From NCBI GenBank assembly GCA_026874595.1, contig CM049322.1, positions 60,826,886 to 60,890,885 on the forward strand: a DNA stretch of 64,000 nt, in the 5' to 3' direction. The translations under genes and the position numbers were made by a program. The notes under the pieces were generated by a model. The model was not told the DNA's origin, ran no database searches, and saw only the letters and a program-made list of their open reading frames with translations. Shown piece after piece: positions 1 to 12,467 of this stretch (within the stretch, counting starts at the first letter, position 1; every line of letters begins with the position of its first letter). The DNA comes from Sipunculus nudus. Its lineage: Eukaryota; Annelida; Sipuncula; Golfingiida; Sipunculidae.

Positions 1-2116
1 GAAGAGGAATTTAACAAGAGAAAACCCAACAAGAGGTAAGAGGAAGGAATGTCAAACAGGCAACATAACGTGAAGTCGGAGAACGATGTACGGTACGTCA
101 TATCACGATAACGCATCCTGATGAAAACCCGTAACATATATGATCTGTAGATATATATATATATATTGTATCTATATGTACAATTATTTACACTTTTACA
201 CTTAACACACAATTATTTCCTATGTGTCGGGACAAGAAAATGGTCGTAATGGTTCAATTACGTAATTGCGGGATGGTTACAAGACGGAGTTCCACTGTAT
301 ATATGTATATATATATATATATAAATGTGCATGTCTCTATGAACTGCTGGCGTGTTTCATCGCACAAGGGAATGGAGAGAGCTACAGGTAAGTATCGTAA
401 GAGGTGTGACAGTAGATCAGCAGATATTTAAAACATTACTGACAAATACTTAGATACCAGTTATCAGCAAAAAAAAAACAAGTTTTAGGATTATGACGAA
501 ATAAAACGGTAAGTATGAGAATATCACGACCATACATACAGGTCGCTTACAAGAAATAACATAAGATTACATGCCACGCTTTACATGATATGCCAATAAG
601 GAACTCTCTGTACCAAAAACTATAGTTCTACCATATAAATATCTGATTAACAGAAAGGGTGCATATACGGTAGTGTTTTACTGAACACATTTGTGTTCCT
701 TCATTAAATTAGAAATATTAACCTATATCACAAAACTAACATACTGATATCGATACTTTATCAATTTTTGTAAACAGGTAATTCAACAAGGACAAGTATA
801 CACAGTCGACACAAAAATATGTTATAATACAGAAAGAATGTTATACTTCGAGCATTAAAGTATATACAAAAAAGTATATCCGCTATAATACAAACATATG
901 GATATACAACATGAGATCTGATATCGATCGCAATGATATAGCGGATGCGTGTGATATGGATACTTGCATATATATACATATGTATATATATATATTATAT
1001 ATCTATATATGTGTGTGAGAGTGTGTGTATGTGTGTGTGTTAGGGATTAGTGTTTTATTTGAATACTGTCGTCATGCTAGAACAAATAACAAAAAATGCA
1101 GCGTATAGCTGTAGCACTATCACATTGCATACAGACACCAGGAGAGTCATAAATGGTTCTGCATCAGGATGAAGAAGTCTGTATCACATCTTTTGGCTGG
1201 AGATCACATCATCGAACGTCATCAAACCGTCAGCGAAGTGTCCTTAGGCCATCATGCATCAGAGCGATGTGGTCATCATGGCCGTGTCAGAGCGATGTGG
1301 TTATCATGGCCGTGTCCGAGCGATGTGGTTATCATCACCGTGTCCGAGCGATGTGGTAGTCATGTAACAGATTCTTTACGTGGCACATAACATCTGTTTT
1401 ATGTAAAGATTTTCACCAAATGAATATCTTCTGGTTTGTTGTATAATTATGAACAGTCCGCTGAACAGTGGCATATTACATATTCCATATAATTGTACCT
1501 GTCTGGTTCTTCACTGTTTCACAACAAAACAGATATCTACCGGGTCTATTGTCAGTAAACAATCTTACAGGAAGGCGCCGTATATATCCAACAATTCCTG
1601 AAAGGGCAGTCTTTATAGTCTATTTCACATCTGGCACTATACTGTTATCACAGAAACAGACACCGGTTAAATGTTCGTTGTATTATCAGATGATACCAGA
1701 ATTCAAACAATAACGTCTCAAATCACAGTTTGCAGCACATTTAGATACGACTGTTAAGTTAATGCGTTCAACTCACCATACCATTTATGGCACAAGCTCT
1801 TAACTGAAAGTCCATCCAGCCAGCCAGTTCCAAAAGTATACTGATATTTTTGACGTGTTGTCTGTACCAAATTCAAATCGTAATGTGGAGAGCACCCTCA
1901 GACAACTCGCATTTGTCAAATCTTGACGTGGCAGGAAACACACAGCTGCTTACATCAGACGACAAATTTAATCTGACCACGGGTGAAATGAGCAGTAACA
2001 TTCATACTGATCATGTTGGGTTTTCTTCAGGACGGGAGATCATTGGAGAGAAATATGTGAGCACATATTGGAGTCTGCAGATCAGTAGTTGTGTGATATA
2101 AATCAAAATAATGTTT
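1..2116. other. No gene recognised (left part of duplication copy 1)
   Basis: A+T-rich sequence with short (TA)n tracts at about 150-170, 300-322 and 970-1,010, and a (TG)n-like stretch at 1,010-1,040. No open frame exceeds 83 codons and none resembles a known domain. The same sequence recurs at 21,270-23,385. Confidence 0.6.
1262..1365. repeat. 28-bp minisatellite, ~3.7 copies
   Basis: GAGCGATGTGG starts at 1,262, 1,290, 1,318 and 1,346, a constant 28-bp period with few substitutions. Short open frames crossing it are a by-product of the repeat. Confidence 0.9.
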
Positions 2117-2494
2117 ACAAACCCCTACTAAGGGTAAACTGTAACCAATTCTTTATTTATTCTATTTATTCAAGTACAATGTTTTTCCAGTGTTTATATT
2201 TATAATATTATATACGGTATGATGAAGGAAGTTATAAAGATTACTACACAGGACTGTTATATTATCTAGGTCGTTGCTATAGCGACCTCATTTCTCTCGG
2301 CTCAAGCCAGCACACCGGGTGCCCCGAGGGCGCCAGACAGAAATAGACACAGTGTAACAAAGCCGTCTGGCCCGCGCCAAAAGCCAGACAGTCGGCGCGT
2401 ATTTTTGACCGTTTGGAAACACCTGGAAATTATGATCATATTCATTTTAATTGAAATGAAAATAAAAAAATTTATAAAGCAAAAGACACTCTCA
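2117..2494. repeat. Dispersed ~375-bp block with G+C-rich inverted repeats
   Basis: The block recurs at about 13,287-13,668 and 23,386-23,763 in different flanks. Its G+C-rich part contains GCCAGAC (2,332-2,338), GTCTGGC (2,365-2,371) and GCCAGAC again (2,383-2,389), and CGCGCC/GGCGCG arms at 2,373-2,399. It also holds a GCTATAGC-centred dyad near 2,277. It could be a non-autonomous mobile element, but no clear terminal repeats or target-site duplication were defined. Confidence 0.7.
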
Positions 2495-4480
2495 TGATCG
2501 TTTATTTTGTCTTATGGCTGGAGATCGGGATATGCTTAAATCTTAAAGTATGCCTCGGGTACCTAAAATATATGGAAAAAATGTCTAATTTTCAGGAAAA
2601 TTAGTGTGCCCAAGGATTAACACTTCTTACTTCTTTTAAAACCACATTATATATCATTGATGTAAAAAAGTCTTCAAAATGAGGAAGCCCCGTCCTTAAG
2701 TGTTATAATTTATCGTTAAGCCTTGTCGTTAAGTGTTAACCGGTAAGTGGTTTAAGGGCTGATTTCTTAAATGTGCCATTTGTTTGTACAGTGTTTTTCA
2801 TTTTTTTGTATCATTTCATCACGTTTTACCGACAGGTCGCTGTTGAAAGTATAGGTGTACGCGAAAGTTTATTTTCTGATGAAATTTAAATTTAAAGTAA
2901 AATTTCATATATACGCACACAGAGAAAAGGTCTGACAGGTGTTGCACGCGGACAGACAAGACCAAAACGGTTTATTTTACATATATATATATATATATAC
3001 ATACTAATAAATGTCACCGATATATTTAAATATATAACATATATAAATATATATAGAGGTACAACAAATAATACCTCTTTTAATTTTTCAATTTCTGTTT
3101 TCTAACACTTAAGAATAACACTTAACACAAGACACTAGCCTAAGTGTGCTTAAGTCTTATTTTTAACACTTTACATAACACTTAAGCTTAAATAAAACTT
3201 AAGCTTAAGTGTTGTTGGCTTAAGTGTTAAGCTCCTGTAACACTTAGTCTTACGTGTTGTTGTTACTTAACACTTAAGCTTACGTGTTGTTGCTACATAA
3301 CACTTAACCTTAAGTGTTAAAAGCAAAGTGTTATTAAGTGTTATCAAGTATTAAGTGTTATATGCTAAGTGTTATTAAGTGTTATCAAATATTAAGTCTT
3401 TATAAGCTAAGTGTTAATAAGTGTTATCAAATATTAATTCGTTATATGCCAAGTGTCATTAATAGGCAATTAAGGGTATTATTTAACTCTATTTTACTAT
3501 GGTATTTAACTGTCTTTCACCAATGCAATTGACTGGATTTTTATATGTTATTAAACTGTATTTTTACATGATATTAAATTGTTGTTTGACCGAGCATTCT
3601 TCTGTATTTTACCATGATATTTATCGCTATTTTACGAGTGTGTTTTGTTTGTTCGGAACCAGAAAAAAGACAGCATATTTTATTCAATATGAAATATTTT
3701 TTTTTCAAGAAAAATATTTTTTTATTTAATAAAAAAAAAGATTATTGGTGATATAATACTTTATTATATATATTTCGGCGCGTATTTTTGACCGTTTGGA
3801 AACACCTGGAAATTATGATCATATTCATTTTAATTGAAATGAAAATAAAAAAATTTATAAAGCAAAAGACACTCTCATGATCGTTTATTTTGTCTTATGG
3901 CTGGAGATCGGGATATGCTTAAATCTTAAAGTATGCCTCGGGTACCTAAAATATATGGAAAAAATGTCTAATTTTCAGAAAAATTAGTGTGCCCAAGGAT
4001 TAACACTTCTTACTTCTTTTAAAACCACATTATATATCATTGATGTAAAAAAGTCTTCAAAATGAGGAAGCCCCGTCCTTAAGTGTTATAATTTATCGTT
4101 AAGCCTTGTCGTTAAGTGTTAACCGTTAAGTGGTTTAAGGGCTGATTTCTTAAATGTGCCATTTGTTTGTACAGTGTTTTTCATTTTTTGTATCATTTCA
4201 TCACGTTTTACCGACAGGTCGCTGTTGAAAGTATAGGTGTACGCGAAAGTTTATTTTCTGATGAAATTTAAATTTAAAGTAAAATTTCATATATACGCAC
4301 ACAGAGAAAAGGTCTGACAGGTGTTGCACGCGGTCAGACAAGACCAAAACGGTTTATTTTACATATATATATATATATACATACTAATAAATGTCACCGA
4401 TATATTTAAATATATAACATATATAAATATATATAGAGGTACAACGACAGCATCCAGTTCCCACTAAAGGCATTATTACT

Positions 4481-4495
4481 CCACCAGGTGGCGCT
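4481..4495 (+). promoter_or_regulatory. CTCF-like motif
   Basis: CCACCAGGTGGCGCT agrees with the animal CTCF core consensus at every informative position. Confidence 0.5.
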
Positions 4496-4629
4496 TAGTG
4501 TCTTAAAATACCTCTTTTAATTTTTCAATTTCTGTTTTCTAACACACTTAACACAAGACACTAGCCTAAGTGTTAAGGTCAATGTTAATGAATAACACAT
4601 AAACATGCTTAAGTCTTATTTTTAACACT

Positions 4630-4678
4630 TTACATAACACTTAAGCTTAAATAAAACTTAAGCTTAAGTGTTATGTAA
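4630..4678. repeat. Perfect inverted repeat, 21-bp arms, 7-base loop
   Basis: The left arm 4,630-4,650 begins TTACATAACACTTAAGC and the right arm 4,658-4,678 is its exact reverse complement. The loop is ATAAAAC. It is the longest perfect hairpin found in the dyad field. Confidence 0.9.
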
Positions 4679-6685
4679 CCGCAACACGTTAGCTCCTGTA
4701 ACACTTAGTCTTACGTGTTGTTGTTACTTAACACTTAAGGATAACACATAAACTTACGTGTTATCGTTAAGTGTTATGTTAAGTGTAAAAAGCAACACTT
4801 TACGCCTAAGTGATCTTACGTGTTACTGATTCTTTACCATTTAAGCTTACGTGTTATTTTTCTTAAGTTTTAAACAATAACACTTAGGACACCACTTACT
4901 ATTAAGTGTTAGAAAAATAACACGTAAGGTTACTTAATCGTCTTAAAGTGTTATTTTTTAACACTTAACACAACACTTAAACTTAATTCTAAAGAAATAA
5001 CACTTACGTTTAGGTGTAAAAAAACAACACTTAACAGAACACGTTAGACTAAGTGGTCTTACGTGTTACTTAAGCTTACGTGTTATTCTTAAGTGTAAAA
5101 AATAACACCTAACATAACACTCCAGGACAACACCTAAGCTTACGTGTTATTTTTGCAGTTTTGGTTTGCTTTTTTTTTCATTTTTTGTATCATTTTATCA
5201 CGCTTATAAGTGTACACTAAAGCTCAATTTTTTTATGAAATTTAATTAAAATTGAAGTTTAAACGACCAAGTGTTAAACGGAAAAGGTCAAGTGTTAAAC
5301 TGCACAGACCAGGGGCGGTCATTTGAGGGATATTGAAATTTGTAGCCCAATTCAAGTTCAGCAAATGGAGACCAGCCGTCAGATTTTCCTCAACATTTCA
5401 GAGGCTAAAGAGGAGTTCAAATAAAAAAACTATATACTTACTTAGATATTGTGATTTAAAAAATAGCAAAATTATTTAACTTTTGAGTTCTAATAGTGTA
5501 TACAATACCATGGTATTTACCTCTGTTTTACCATGGCAAGTAACTGTTTATTTGCATCGATGAAATTAAACTGTAGGCATTTCACTGTAAATTTTACCAT
5601 GTTATTCCAAAAGTAATTCCCACGGTAATAGACTTAATTATGCGGTCATTTGATTCAAGTTCACCAAATGGAGACCAGCCGTTTCAGAGGCTAAAGACTT
5701 AGATATTGAGATTTGAAAAATAGCAAAATTTCAGCAGATTACAGGCACTTAATATAATCCCGATTTGAGTTCACAGAATGAGAACCCGCCGTCAGATTTC
5801 TTTTAAGTTTTGTTGAAGAGACCTTAATAATTTCAGATCAATTAACGAAATACTTTCAATCCCGTACCATTTTGCAAATCCCCATAGAATAAACAATTAT
5901 CTCTCAAAATTTGAATAATTAAACACCTAATGAGGTATTTCATAATAACGGTGTATTTCACAATTACGAGGTATTTCATAATAACGAAGATGAAGCTCCC
6001 AAAGCACGTCTTGCCGGTCACCCATTACCTTGAAAACCATACATTATTATCTAGATGATTTCGGCAAGACATATATACATACCTACACCTATAAAGGGCC
6101 GGAGATCGGGATATGCTTAAATCTTAAAGTATGCCTCAGGTACCTAAAATATATGGAAAAAAATGTCTAATTTTTTCAGAAAAATTAGTGTGCCCAAGGA
6201 TTAACACTTCTTACTTCTTTTAAAACCACATTATATATCATTGATGTAAAAAAGTCTTCAAAATGAGGAAGCCCCGTCCTTAAGTGTTATAATTTATCGT
6301 TAAGCCTTGTCGTTAAGTGTTAACCGTTAAGTGGTTTAAGGGTTGATTTCTTAAATGTGTCATTTGTTTGTACAGTTTTTTTCATTTTTTGTATCATTTC
6401 ATCACGTTTTACCGACAGGTCGCTGTTGAAAGTATAGGTGTACGCGAAAGTTTATTTTCTGATGAAATTTAAATTTAAAGTAAAATTTCATATATACGCA
6501 CACAGAGAAAAGGTCTGACAGGTGTTGCACGCGGTCAGACAAGACCAAAACGGTTTATTTTACATATATATATATATATATATACATACTAATAAATGTC
6601 ACCGATATATTTAAATATATAACATATATAAATATATATAGAGGTACAACGACAGCATCCAGTTCCCACTAAAAGCATTATTACT

Positions 6686-6700
6686 CCACCAGGTGGCGCT
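6686..6700 (+). promoter_or_regulatory. CTCF-like motif
   Basis: CCACCAGGTGGCGCT, the copy in the second 2.2-kb tandem unit. Confidence 0.5.
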
Positions 6701-6834
6701 TAGTGTCTTAAAATACCTCTTTTAATTTTTCAATTTCTGTTTTCTAACACACTTAACACAAGACACTAGCCTAAGTGTTAAGGTCAATGTTAATGAATAA
6801 CACATAAACGTGCTTAAGTCTTGATTTTAACACT

Positions 6835-6883
6835 TTACATAACACTTAAGCTTAAATAAAACTTAAGCTTAAGTGTTATGTAA
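6835..6883. repeat. Perfect 21-bp-arm hairpin, second tandem unit
   Basis: Same arms and loop as 4,630-4,678, located in the second 2.2-kb unit with no arm mismatches. Confidence 0.9.
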
Positions 6884-9203
6884 CCGCAACACGTTAGCTC
6901 CTGTAACACTCAGTCTTACGTGTTGTTGTTACTTAACACTTAAGGATAACACATAAACTTACGTGTTATCGTTAAGTGTTATGTTAAGTGTAAAAAGCAA
7001 CACTTTACGCCTAAGTGATCTTACGTGTTACCGATTCTTTACCATTTAAGCTTACGTGTTATTTTTCTTAAGTTTTAAACAATAACACTTAGGACACCAC
7101 TTACTATTAAGTGTTAGAAAAATAACACGTAAGGTTACTTAATCGTCTTAAAGTGTTATTTTTTAACACCTAACACAACACTTAAACTTAATTCTAAAGA
7201 AATAACACTTACGTTTAGGTGTAAAAAAACAACACTTAACAGAACACGTTAGACTAAGTGGTCTTACGTGTTACTTAAGCTTACGTGTTATTCTTAAGTG
7301 TAAAAAATAACACTTAACATAACACTCCAGGACAACACCTAAGCTTACGTGTTATTTTTGCAGTTTTGGTTTGCTTTTTTTTCATTTTTTGTATCATTTT
7401 ATCACGCTTATAAGTGTACACTAAAGCTCAATTTTTTTATGAAATTTAATTAAAATTGAAGTTTAAACGACCAAGTGTTAAATGGAAAAGGTCAAGTGTT
7501 AAACTGCACAGACCAGGGGCGGTCATTTGAGGGATATTGAAATTTGTAGCCCAATTCAAGTTCAGCAAATGGAGACCAGCCGTCAGATTTTCCTCAACAT
7601 TTCAGAGGCTAAAGAGGAGTTCAAATAAAAAAACTATATACTTACTTAGATATTGTGATTTAAAAAATAGCAAAATTATTTAACTTTTGAGTTCTAATAG
7701 TGTATACAATACCATGGTATTTACCTCTGTTTTACCATGGCAAGTAACTGTTTATTTGCATCGATGAAATTAAACTGTAGGCATTTCACTGTAAATTTTA
7801 CCATGTTATTCCAAAAGTAATTCCCACGGTAATAGACTTAATTATGCGGTCATTTGATTCAAGTTCACCAAATGGAGACCAGCCGTTTCAGAGGCTAAAG
7901 ACTTAGATATTGAGATTTGAAAAATAGCAAAATTTCAGCAGATTACAGGCACTTAATATAATCCCGATTTGAGTTCACAGAATGAGAACCCGCCCTCAGA
8001 TTTCTTTTAATTTTTGTTGAAGAGACCTTAATAATTTCAGATCAATTAACGAAATACTTTCAATCCCGTACCATTTTGCAAATCCCCATAGAATAAACAA
8101 TTATCTCTCAAAATTTGAATAATTAAACACCTAATGAGGTATTTCATAATAACGGTGTATTTCACAATTACGAGGTATTTCATAATAACGAAGATGAAGC
8201 TCCCAAAGCACGTCTTGCCGGTCACCCATTACATTGAAAACCATACATTATTATCTAGATGATTTCGGCAAGACATATATACATACCTACACCTATAAAG
8301 GGCTTAAGTGTTAGCGTATGTGTTATATCTAACAGCAGCCTTGAATTTTTTCAAAATGCCCCTCCAACAATTTCGTAAGTGTTATTCTATAACACTTATG
8401 CTAACACTTAAGAACACCACTTAATGTAAAGCGTTCTTAAGTGTTATTTTTAACACGTAACACAACACTTAAACTTAAGTCTCCAGAAACAACACTATGT
8501 TTAAGTGTAAAAAGCAGCACTTAACAATTGTTTTTTCACATATTCCATCTTTCAAGACTCGGTGCTGTTGAGTGTCGGCATGTGTTGTCGTTAAGAGTCG
8601 TTATTAAGTCTTATTAAGTGTTATCAAGATAAAGCTTAGCCGTATACTTTGATTCATGCAAGTTTCTTAAGCATTACTAAGTGTTATTGAGTATTGAGTG
8701 GTTATATGCTAAGTTTCATTAAGTGTTAGGGATTTTGGATTTTTTTTTATATATTCCATCCTTCCATATATCCTAAGTGTTATTAAGTCTTCTCGAGAAT
8801 TAAGTGGTTATATGGTAGGTTTTATTAAGTGTTAGGGACTTTGAAATTTTTGTCGTCCTGTTTTAAGTCTTGTCCTTAAGTGTAACCTTTAAGTGGTTTA
8901 TTGAGCTTGTTTCTTAAATATGCCGTTTTTAAGTTTTTTTTTCATTTTGACAGTAAAATTCCGACCGGTGGCGCCTGCGCTCAGGCAGAGGAGGAGATCC
9001 GACAGGTGTCGCCTGTGCCTAAGTGTTGACGTAAACAGCTAAGTGGTTATATTTTATAAACTAGGGTTATGTTTTTAAATTGAAAACAAATAAAGTCTGA
9101 AGTGTCGAGACGTGTTTAAACAATGAAGAAAAAATCAAGGAATTCAAATTTTTGGGGGGCTGACGCGTAAACCGAGTGATTCCCTGTAATAGGAGACGCA
9201 GAA

Positions 9204-9238
9204 GTTACCCTAACTAACCCTAGGGTTGCGGTTAGGGG
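9204..9238. repeat. Short head-to-head telomere-like motif
   Basis: CCCTAACTAACCCTA is followed directly by GGGTTGCGGTTAGGG, so the C-rich telomeric orientation runs into the G-rich orientation. It is short and degenerate. The counterpart is at 29,888-29,922. Confidence 0.6.
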
Positions 9239-10312
9239 CATTCACATGATTTTAATTGTTTAAAAGCTTTTAAAAAAACGAGGCAAATGATATTTTCAAA
9301 CGTCCAAGGGTGGAAAACATTTGACATGGACCAGTTTGATCGAACCGTCACAAAACAAATCGTTGCGATGCGGGCGGCGAGCCAACAGGGCCAACAAAAT
9401 ATGTAGAAAATGCAAAAAAATGAAATATGCAAATTACTTTAATTTAAAATAATTTAAAACGAACACAAGCATACCAGGAACAGGGCAACCAGGTAGATGG
9501 ACAACGTTACAGAAAAGAAATATACAAAAGAGCAGTTTTATGCAGAATACGAGATATTTGAATATGAAAATTTAAAAAATTAAACTTTTTAAATATTAAA
9601 TTATTTAAATTTAAATTCCTGTAAATGGGTTCAGAACGATTCACTTAGTGGACAGGTGAAAGAAAAAGTCCGAATATGGGCGTTTTTTGGGTATTTTAAG
9701 GCGATTTTAGAAATCCAGGTTGAGGGTTAAGTGGTAACAGCTCGCTTAAGTGTTAAGCAATTAAACTCAATTAAAATTAAAACTTTTCAAGTTAAAATTT
9801 TTTTCTCTTTTCTTAACATTCAATGTTAATGAGTTTCATCAATTTTCATTGGTTTGGATCTGAAAAGTGGAAAAATAAAGAAATTAGGAGAGCTTATTGA
9901 AAAAGCTAGGTATCAAGCCATTTGGTCAAACCCTGGCGGTCAAGGTGGGGTCAGCAGCGTCAGGCGGCACCCCGTCTTGACCAGAAATTCAGAAAAAAAT
10001 TCCGCCCACTTTTAAACTATGCAGAGGAGTAGAAATTTTATTTTTTTCAATTTTAGGCATTATAACACTGATCTGACCAGTGGTCAGTTTGGGGCAGACC
10101 CTCTATTATTTCTTTATAAATAGTTACCTTTAAAAAAATGGCTCATCAAAATTGTCTGAATTTTGAAAAATAAAGAAGAAAAAAGACTGTTTCTGTCCTC
10201 AAAAGAAGGATAGGGTGAAAAGCTCAAACATTATCACAATTGCCAATCGATCGAGAAAAATTGTTTTGTTAACTTTTTCAATGATTACTTAGCGGTTAGC
10301 GAACGGCTCTAC

Positions 10313-10364
10313 TTAGGGTTAGGGTTAGGGTTAGGGTTAGGGTTAGGGTTAGGGTTAGGGTTAG
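10313..10364 (+). repeat. Interstitial telomeric tract (TTAGGG), ~8.7 perfect units
   Basis: Uninterrupted TTAGGG units on the plus strand. The sequence continues for over 50 kb to the right, so this is an internal tract, not a chromosome end. It marks the right border of segmental duplication copy 1. Confidence 0.97.
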
Positions 10365-10651
10365 ATACCGGACGTTAGTCACCACTTAGACACAACTTAA
10401 CAAGACTTAGGGGAGCCTTAAGTGGGTTTTGGTCTTAAGTGACTTGCTTAAGTATGCGACACTTAGACTAACGTGTTAAAACGCTAACCACGAAACACCC
10501 CTATACTAACCCTGGGTTATCACACTGCTTAAGCAAAATTTTCAACACTTACACAGGATATAACTCAAATGACTTACTGCTTAAGCAGCCGATTAAGTTG
10601 ACTTACTTAAATTTACTTAACAAATTTTAAATTTTTCGGGGCAAAATGATA

Positions 10652-10666
10652 CCGGAAGGTGGCGCC
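10652..10666 (+). promoter_or_regulatory. CTCF-like motif (one mismatch)
   Basis: CCGGAAGGTGGCGCC, about 290 bases to the right of the short telomeric tract. Confidence 0.4.
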
Positions 10667-11116
10667 CCCCATTGACCACTGCGGCCATCGCTGGCACTAA
10701 ATTCCAGGGTTAGGACACTTCTGCTTAGGTGTTGGCTAAGTCAAAAACATATATTGGTCAATCACAATGACCAGAGGTCATTAGCGAGGCTACAGTGTAC
10801 AGGGTTAGGTGCAGTGGACAATTCTTGACCCCAAAAAAATAAAAGCGCACATTTTTATGGAAAATTTGAATTTTAACAGAATTTATAAAAGTTTGACCCC
10901 ATCTGACCGGTCAAGGCCGATTGAAATAAAGGCTTTACGGTAGAGATGGCCGCCCCCATACGGTCAGCCGGCGGCCATTGTGGGCGGAGAGGGAGAGGGA
11001 GAGTGGGCAAACCCCCTGGTTTACTTAGGCTCCAAAACGTAGGGGAGACAGAGGGTTCGCCCACACGCGGCTGACCGGTTCCACTGACCACAGGTTAAGG
11101 CGTTACCCAACACTTA

Positions 11117-11131
11117 ACGGCAGGGGGCGCG
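11117..11131 (+). promoter_or_regulatory. CTCF-like motif
   Basis: ACGGCAGGGGGCGCG contains the GCAGGGGGCGC core typical of strong sites. Confidence 0.5.
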
Positions 11132-11456
11132 ACTGACAGTATAGTTGAATTAAAAATTTAAAATACTAAACAGATATACTGTAAACTTTTTGTACACTTG
11201 GACAGATTTTGAAAATTAAATTAAAAAAAAATTAATTTTTAAAAACTCCGCAAAATCCTGGCTTTTTGGGCAACCTTGACCAACAAACGTCATAATTTGA
11301 CGAGAAGCAGTAAACTGGACCGTGGGACACAAGTTTTGAAAAATTAAATTGAAAACTTTTGAAAATAAACGATTTTTTCTAAATTTCCCTGTTAACCTAC
11401 CTAAGGGTTAGAATACCACTTATTGACCAGCGTATCGACTTTCGATTACCATCTGT

Positions 11457-11471
11457 CCGCCAGGGGTCGCT
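11457..11471 (+). promoter_or_regulatory. CTCF-like motif (one core mismatch)
   Basis: CCGCCAGGGGTCGCT, present once per ~290-bp tandem unit. Confidence 0.4.
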
Positions 11472-11742
11472 GCGTTTCAACGTGAATTTGTTCTTACATG
11501 AGTAGTTATGTGGGTGTGAATATATATATATATATATTTATGTATATATATATATATATATTTATATATATAACGGCATAATATGACGAGAAGCAGTAAA
11601 CTGGGCCGTGGGACACAAGTTTTGAAAAATTAAATTGAAAACTTTTGAAAATAAACGATTTTTTCTAAATTTCCCTGTTAACCTACCTAAGGGTTAGAAT
11701 ACCACTTATTGACCAGCGTATCGACTTTCGATTACCATCTGT

Positions 11743-11757
11743 CCGCCAGGGGTCGCT
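11743..11757 (+). promoter_or_regulatory. CTCF-like motif (one core mismatch)
   Basis: CCGCCAGGGGTCGCT in the second ~290-bp unit. Confidence 0.4.
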
Positions 11758-12319
11758 GCGTTTCAACGTGAATTTGTTCTTACATGAGTAGTTATGTGGG
11801 TGTGAATATATATATATATATATATATATATTTATGTATATATATATATATATATTTATATATATAACGGCATAATATGACGAGAAGCAGTAAACTGGGC
11901 GTGGGACACAAGTTTTGAAAATTTAATTTGAAAACTTTTGGAAATAACCGGCTTTTTCTACAGTTCACTGTGAACCTACCTAAGGGTTAGTAGATAACAC
12001 TTAACACAAACTCTTTAAAAAATCAATCACGCTATTCAAAAAAGGTCTTTTTTCAACAGGATGTGTGTTTCCAAAAGACATAAATAATTAATAATTAATT
12101 AAAAAAACAATAAATGTTACAATGCTGTTTGTATACTTGGATCCTGGCTTTTTGGGCCACCTTGACCAAATTGTAATTAAAATTTAATGTAAAACTACAC
12201 AGGAGTATATAACTATACATATGTATATATATATATATATGGAGAGAGATACTAGTCCGACAAACACAAGGGTTATCTGTTAAAATCCCGTTCATTTGGA
12301 CACAAGCTGATAAGCCTAG

Positions 12320-12336
12320 GTCGCCCTCTGGTGGCA
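12320..12336 (-). promoter_or_regulatory. CTCF-like motif
   Basis: The reverse strand reads TGCCACCAGAGGGCGAC, close to the consensus. Confidence 0.48.
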
Positions 12337-12393
12337 GGAACATTAACTATTTTGCCTGACTGGCCTCAATATTCTTTTATAGTACATATATAT

Positions 12394-12424
<31 letters not shown>

Positions 12425-12467
12425 TTGCCTACGAGTTTGCGTACGTTGGTTCAAGCACGGCAAAACT

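Larger units (their letters stand above)
3903..6100. repeat. 2.2-kb tandem duplication, unit 1
   Basis: Starts at GGAGATCGGG and ends at CCTATAAAGGGC. The next unit follows directly at 6,101. A shorter relative of its first ~0.55 kb lies at 2,519-3,060, so the left part is present three times. Confidence 0.9.
6101..8304. repeat. 2.2-kb tandem duplication, unit 2
   Basis: Head-to-tail copy of 3,903-6,100 with few substitutions. Both units carry a perfect CTCF-like motif and a 21-bp-arm hairpin. Confidence 0.9.
1..10364. repeat. Segmental duplication, copy 1 (with terminal telomere-like tract)
   Basis: Matches 21,270-31,292 base for base apart from rare substitutions (for example about 2,740 and 3,600), small (TA)n length changes and one ~0.59-kb deletion in the other copy. 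The offset is 21,269 on the left part and 20,684 after the deletion. Homology already exists at base 1, so the duplicated segment probably begins to the left of the window. The copy ends in (TTAGGG)n, after which the two flanks differ completely. The near identity implies a recent duplication or an assembly duplication; the sequence alone cannot separate these. Confidence 0.95.
2690..10640. repeat. Field of AACACTTAAG / CTTAAGTGTT dyad repeats
   Basis: Dozens of degenerate copies of AACACTTAAG, TTAAGTGTTA and ACGTGTTATT occur in both orientations, densest at 3,100-3,460, 4,540-5,150, 6,740-7,350 and 8,300-8,880. The core CTTAAG is self-complementary, and AACACTTAAGTGTT is a perfect 14-base palindrome, so neighbouring copies can pair as hairpins. 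Spacing is irregular. No protein-coding signal is seen in the field. Confidence 0.85.
10365..11290. other. No gene recognised; mixed repeats with GC-rich islands
   Basis: The first ~270 bases still carry TTAAGTG-type motifs. The rest has several short G+C-rich patches, including TGACCAGTGGTCA-like dyads and two CTCF-like motifs. The longest open frame is 73 codons on the minus strand (10,873-11,091), lies across a G+C-rich patch and has no recognisable domain. Confidence 0.55.
11291..11960. repeat. ~290-bp tandem repeat, 2 full units plus a partial third
   Basis: Units begin at 11,291, 11,577 and 11,871 with the same lead-in (AAGCAGTAAACTGG region). Each full unit contains CCGCCAGGGGTCGCT and ends in a (TA)n tract whose length differs between units. 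Confidence 0.9.
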
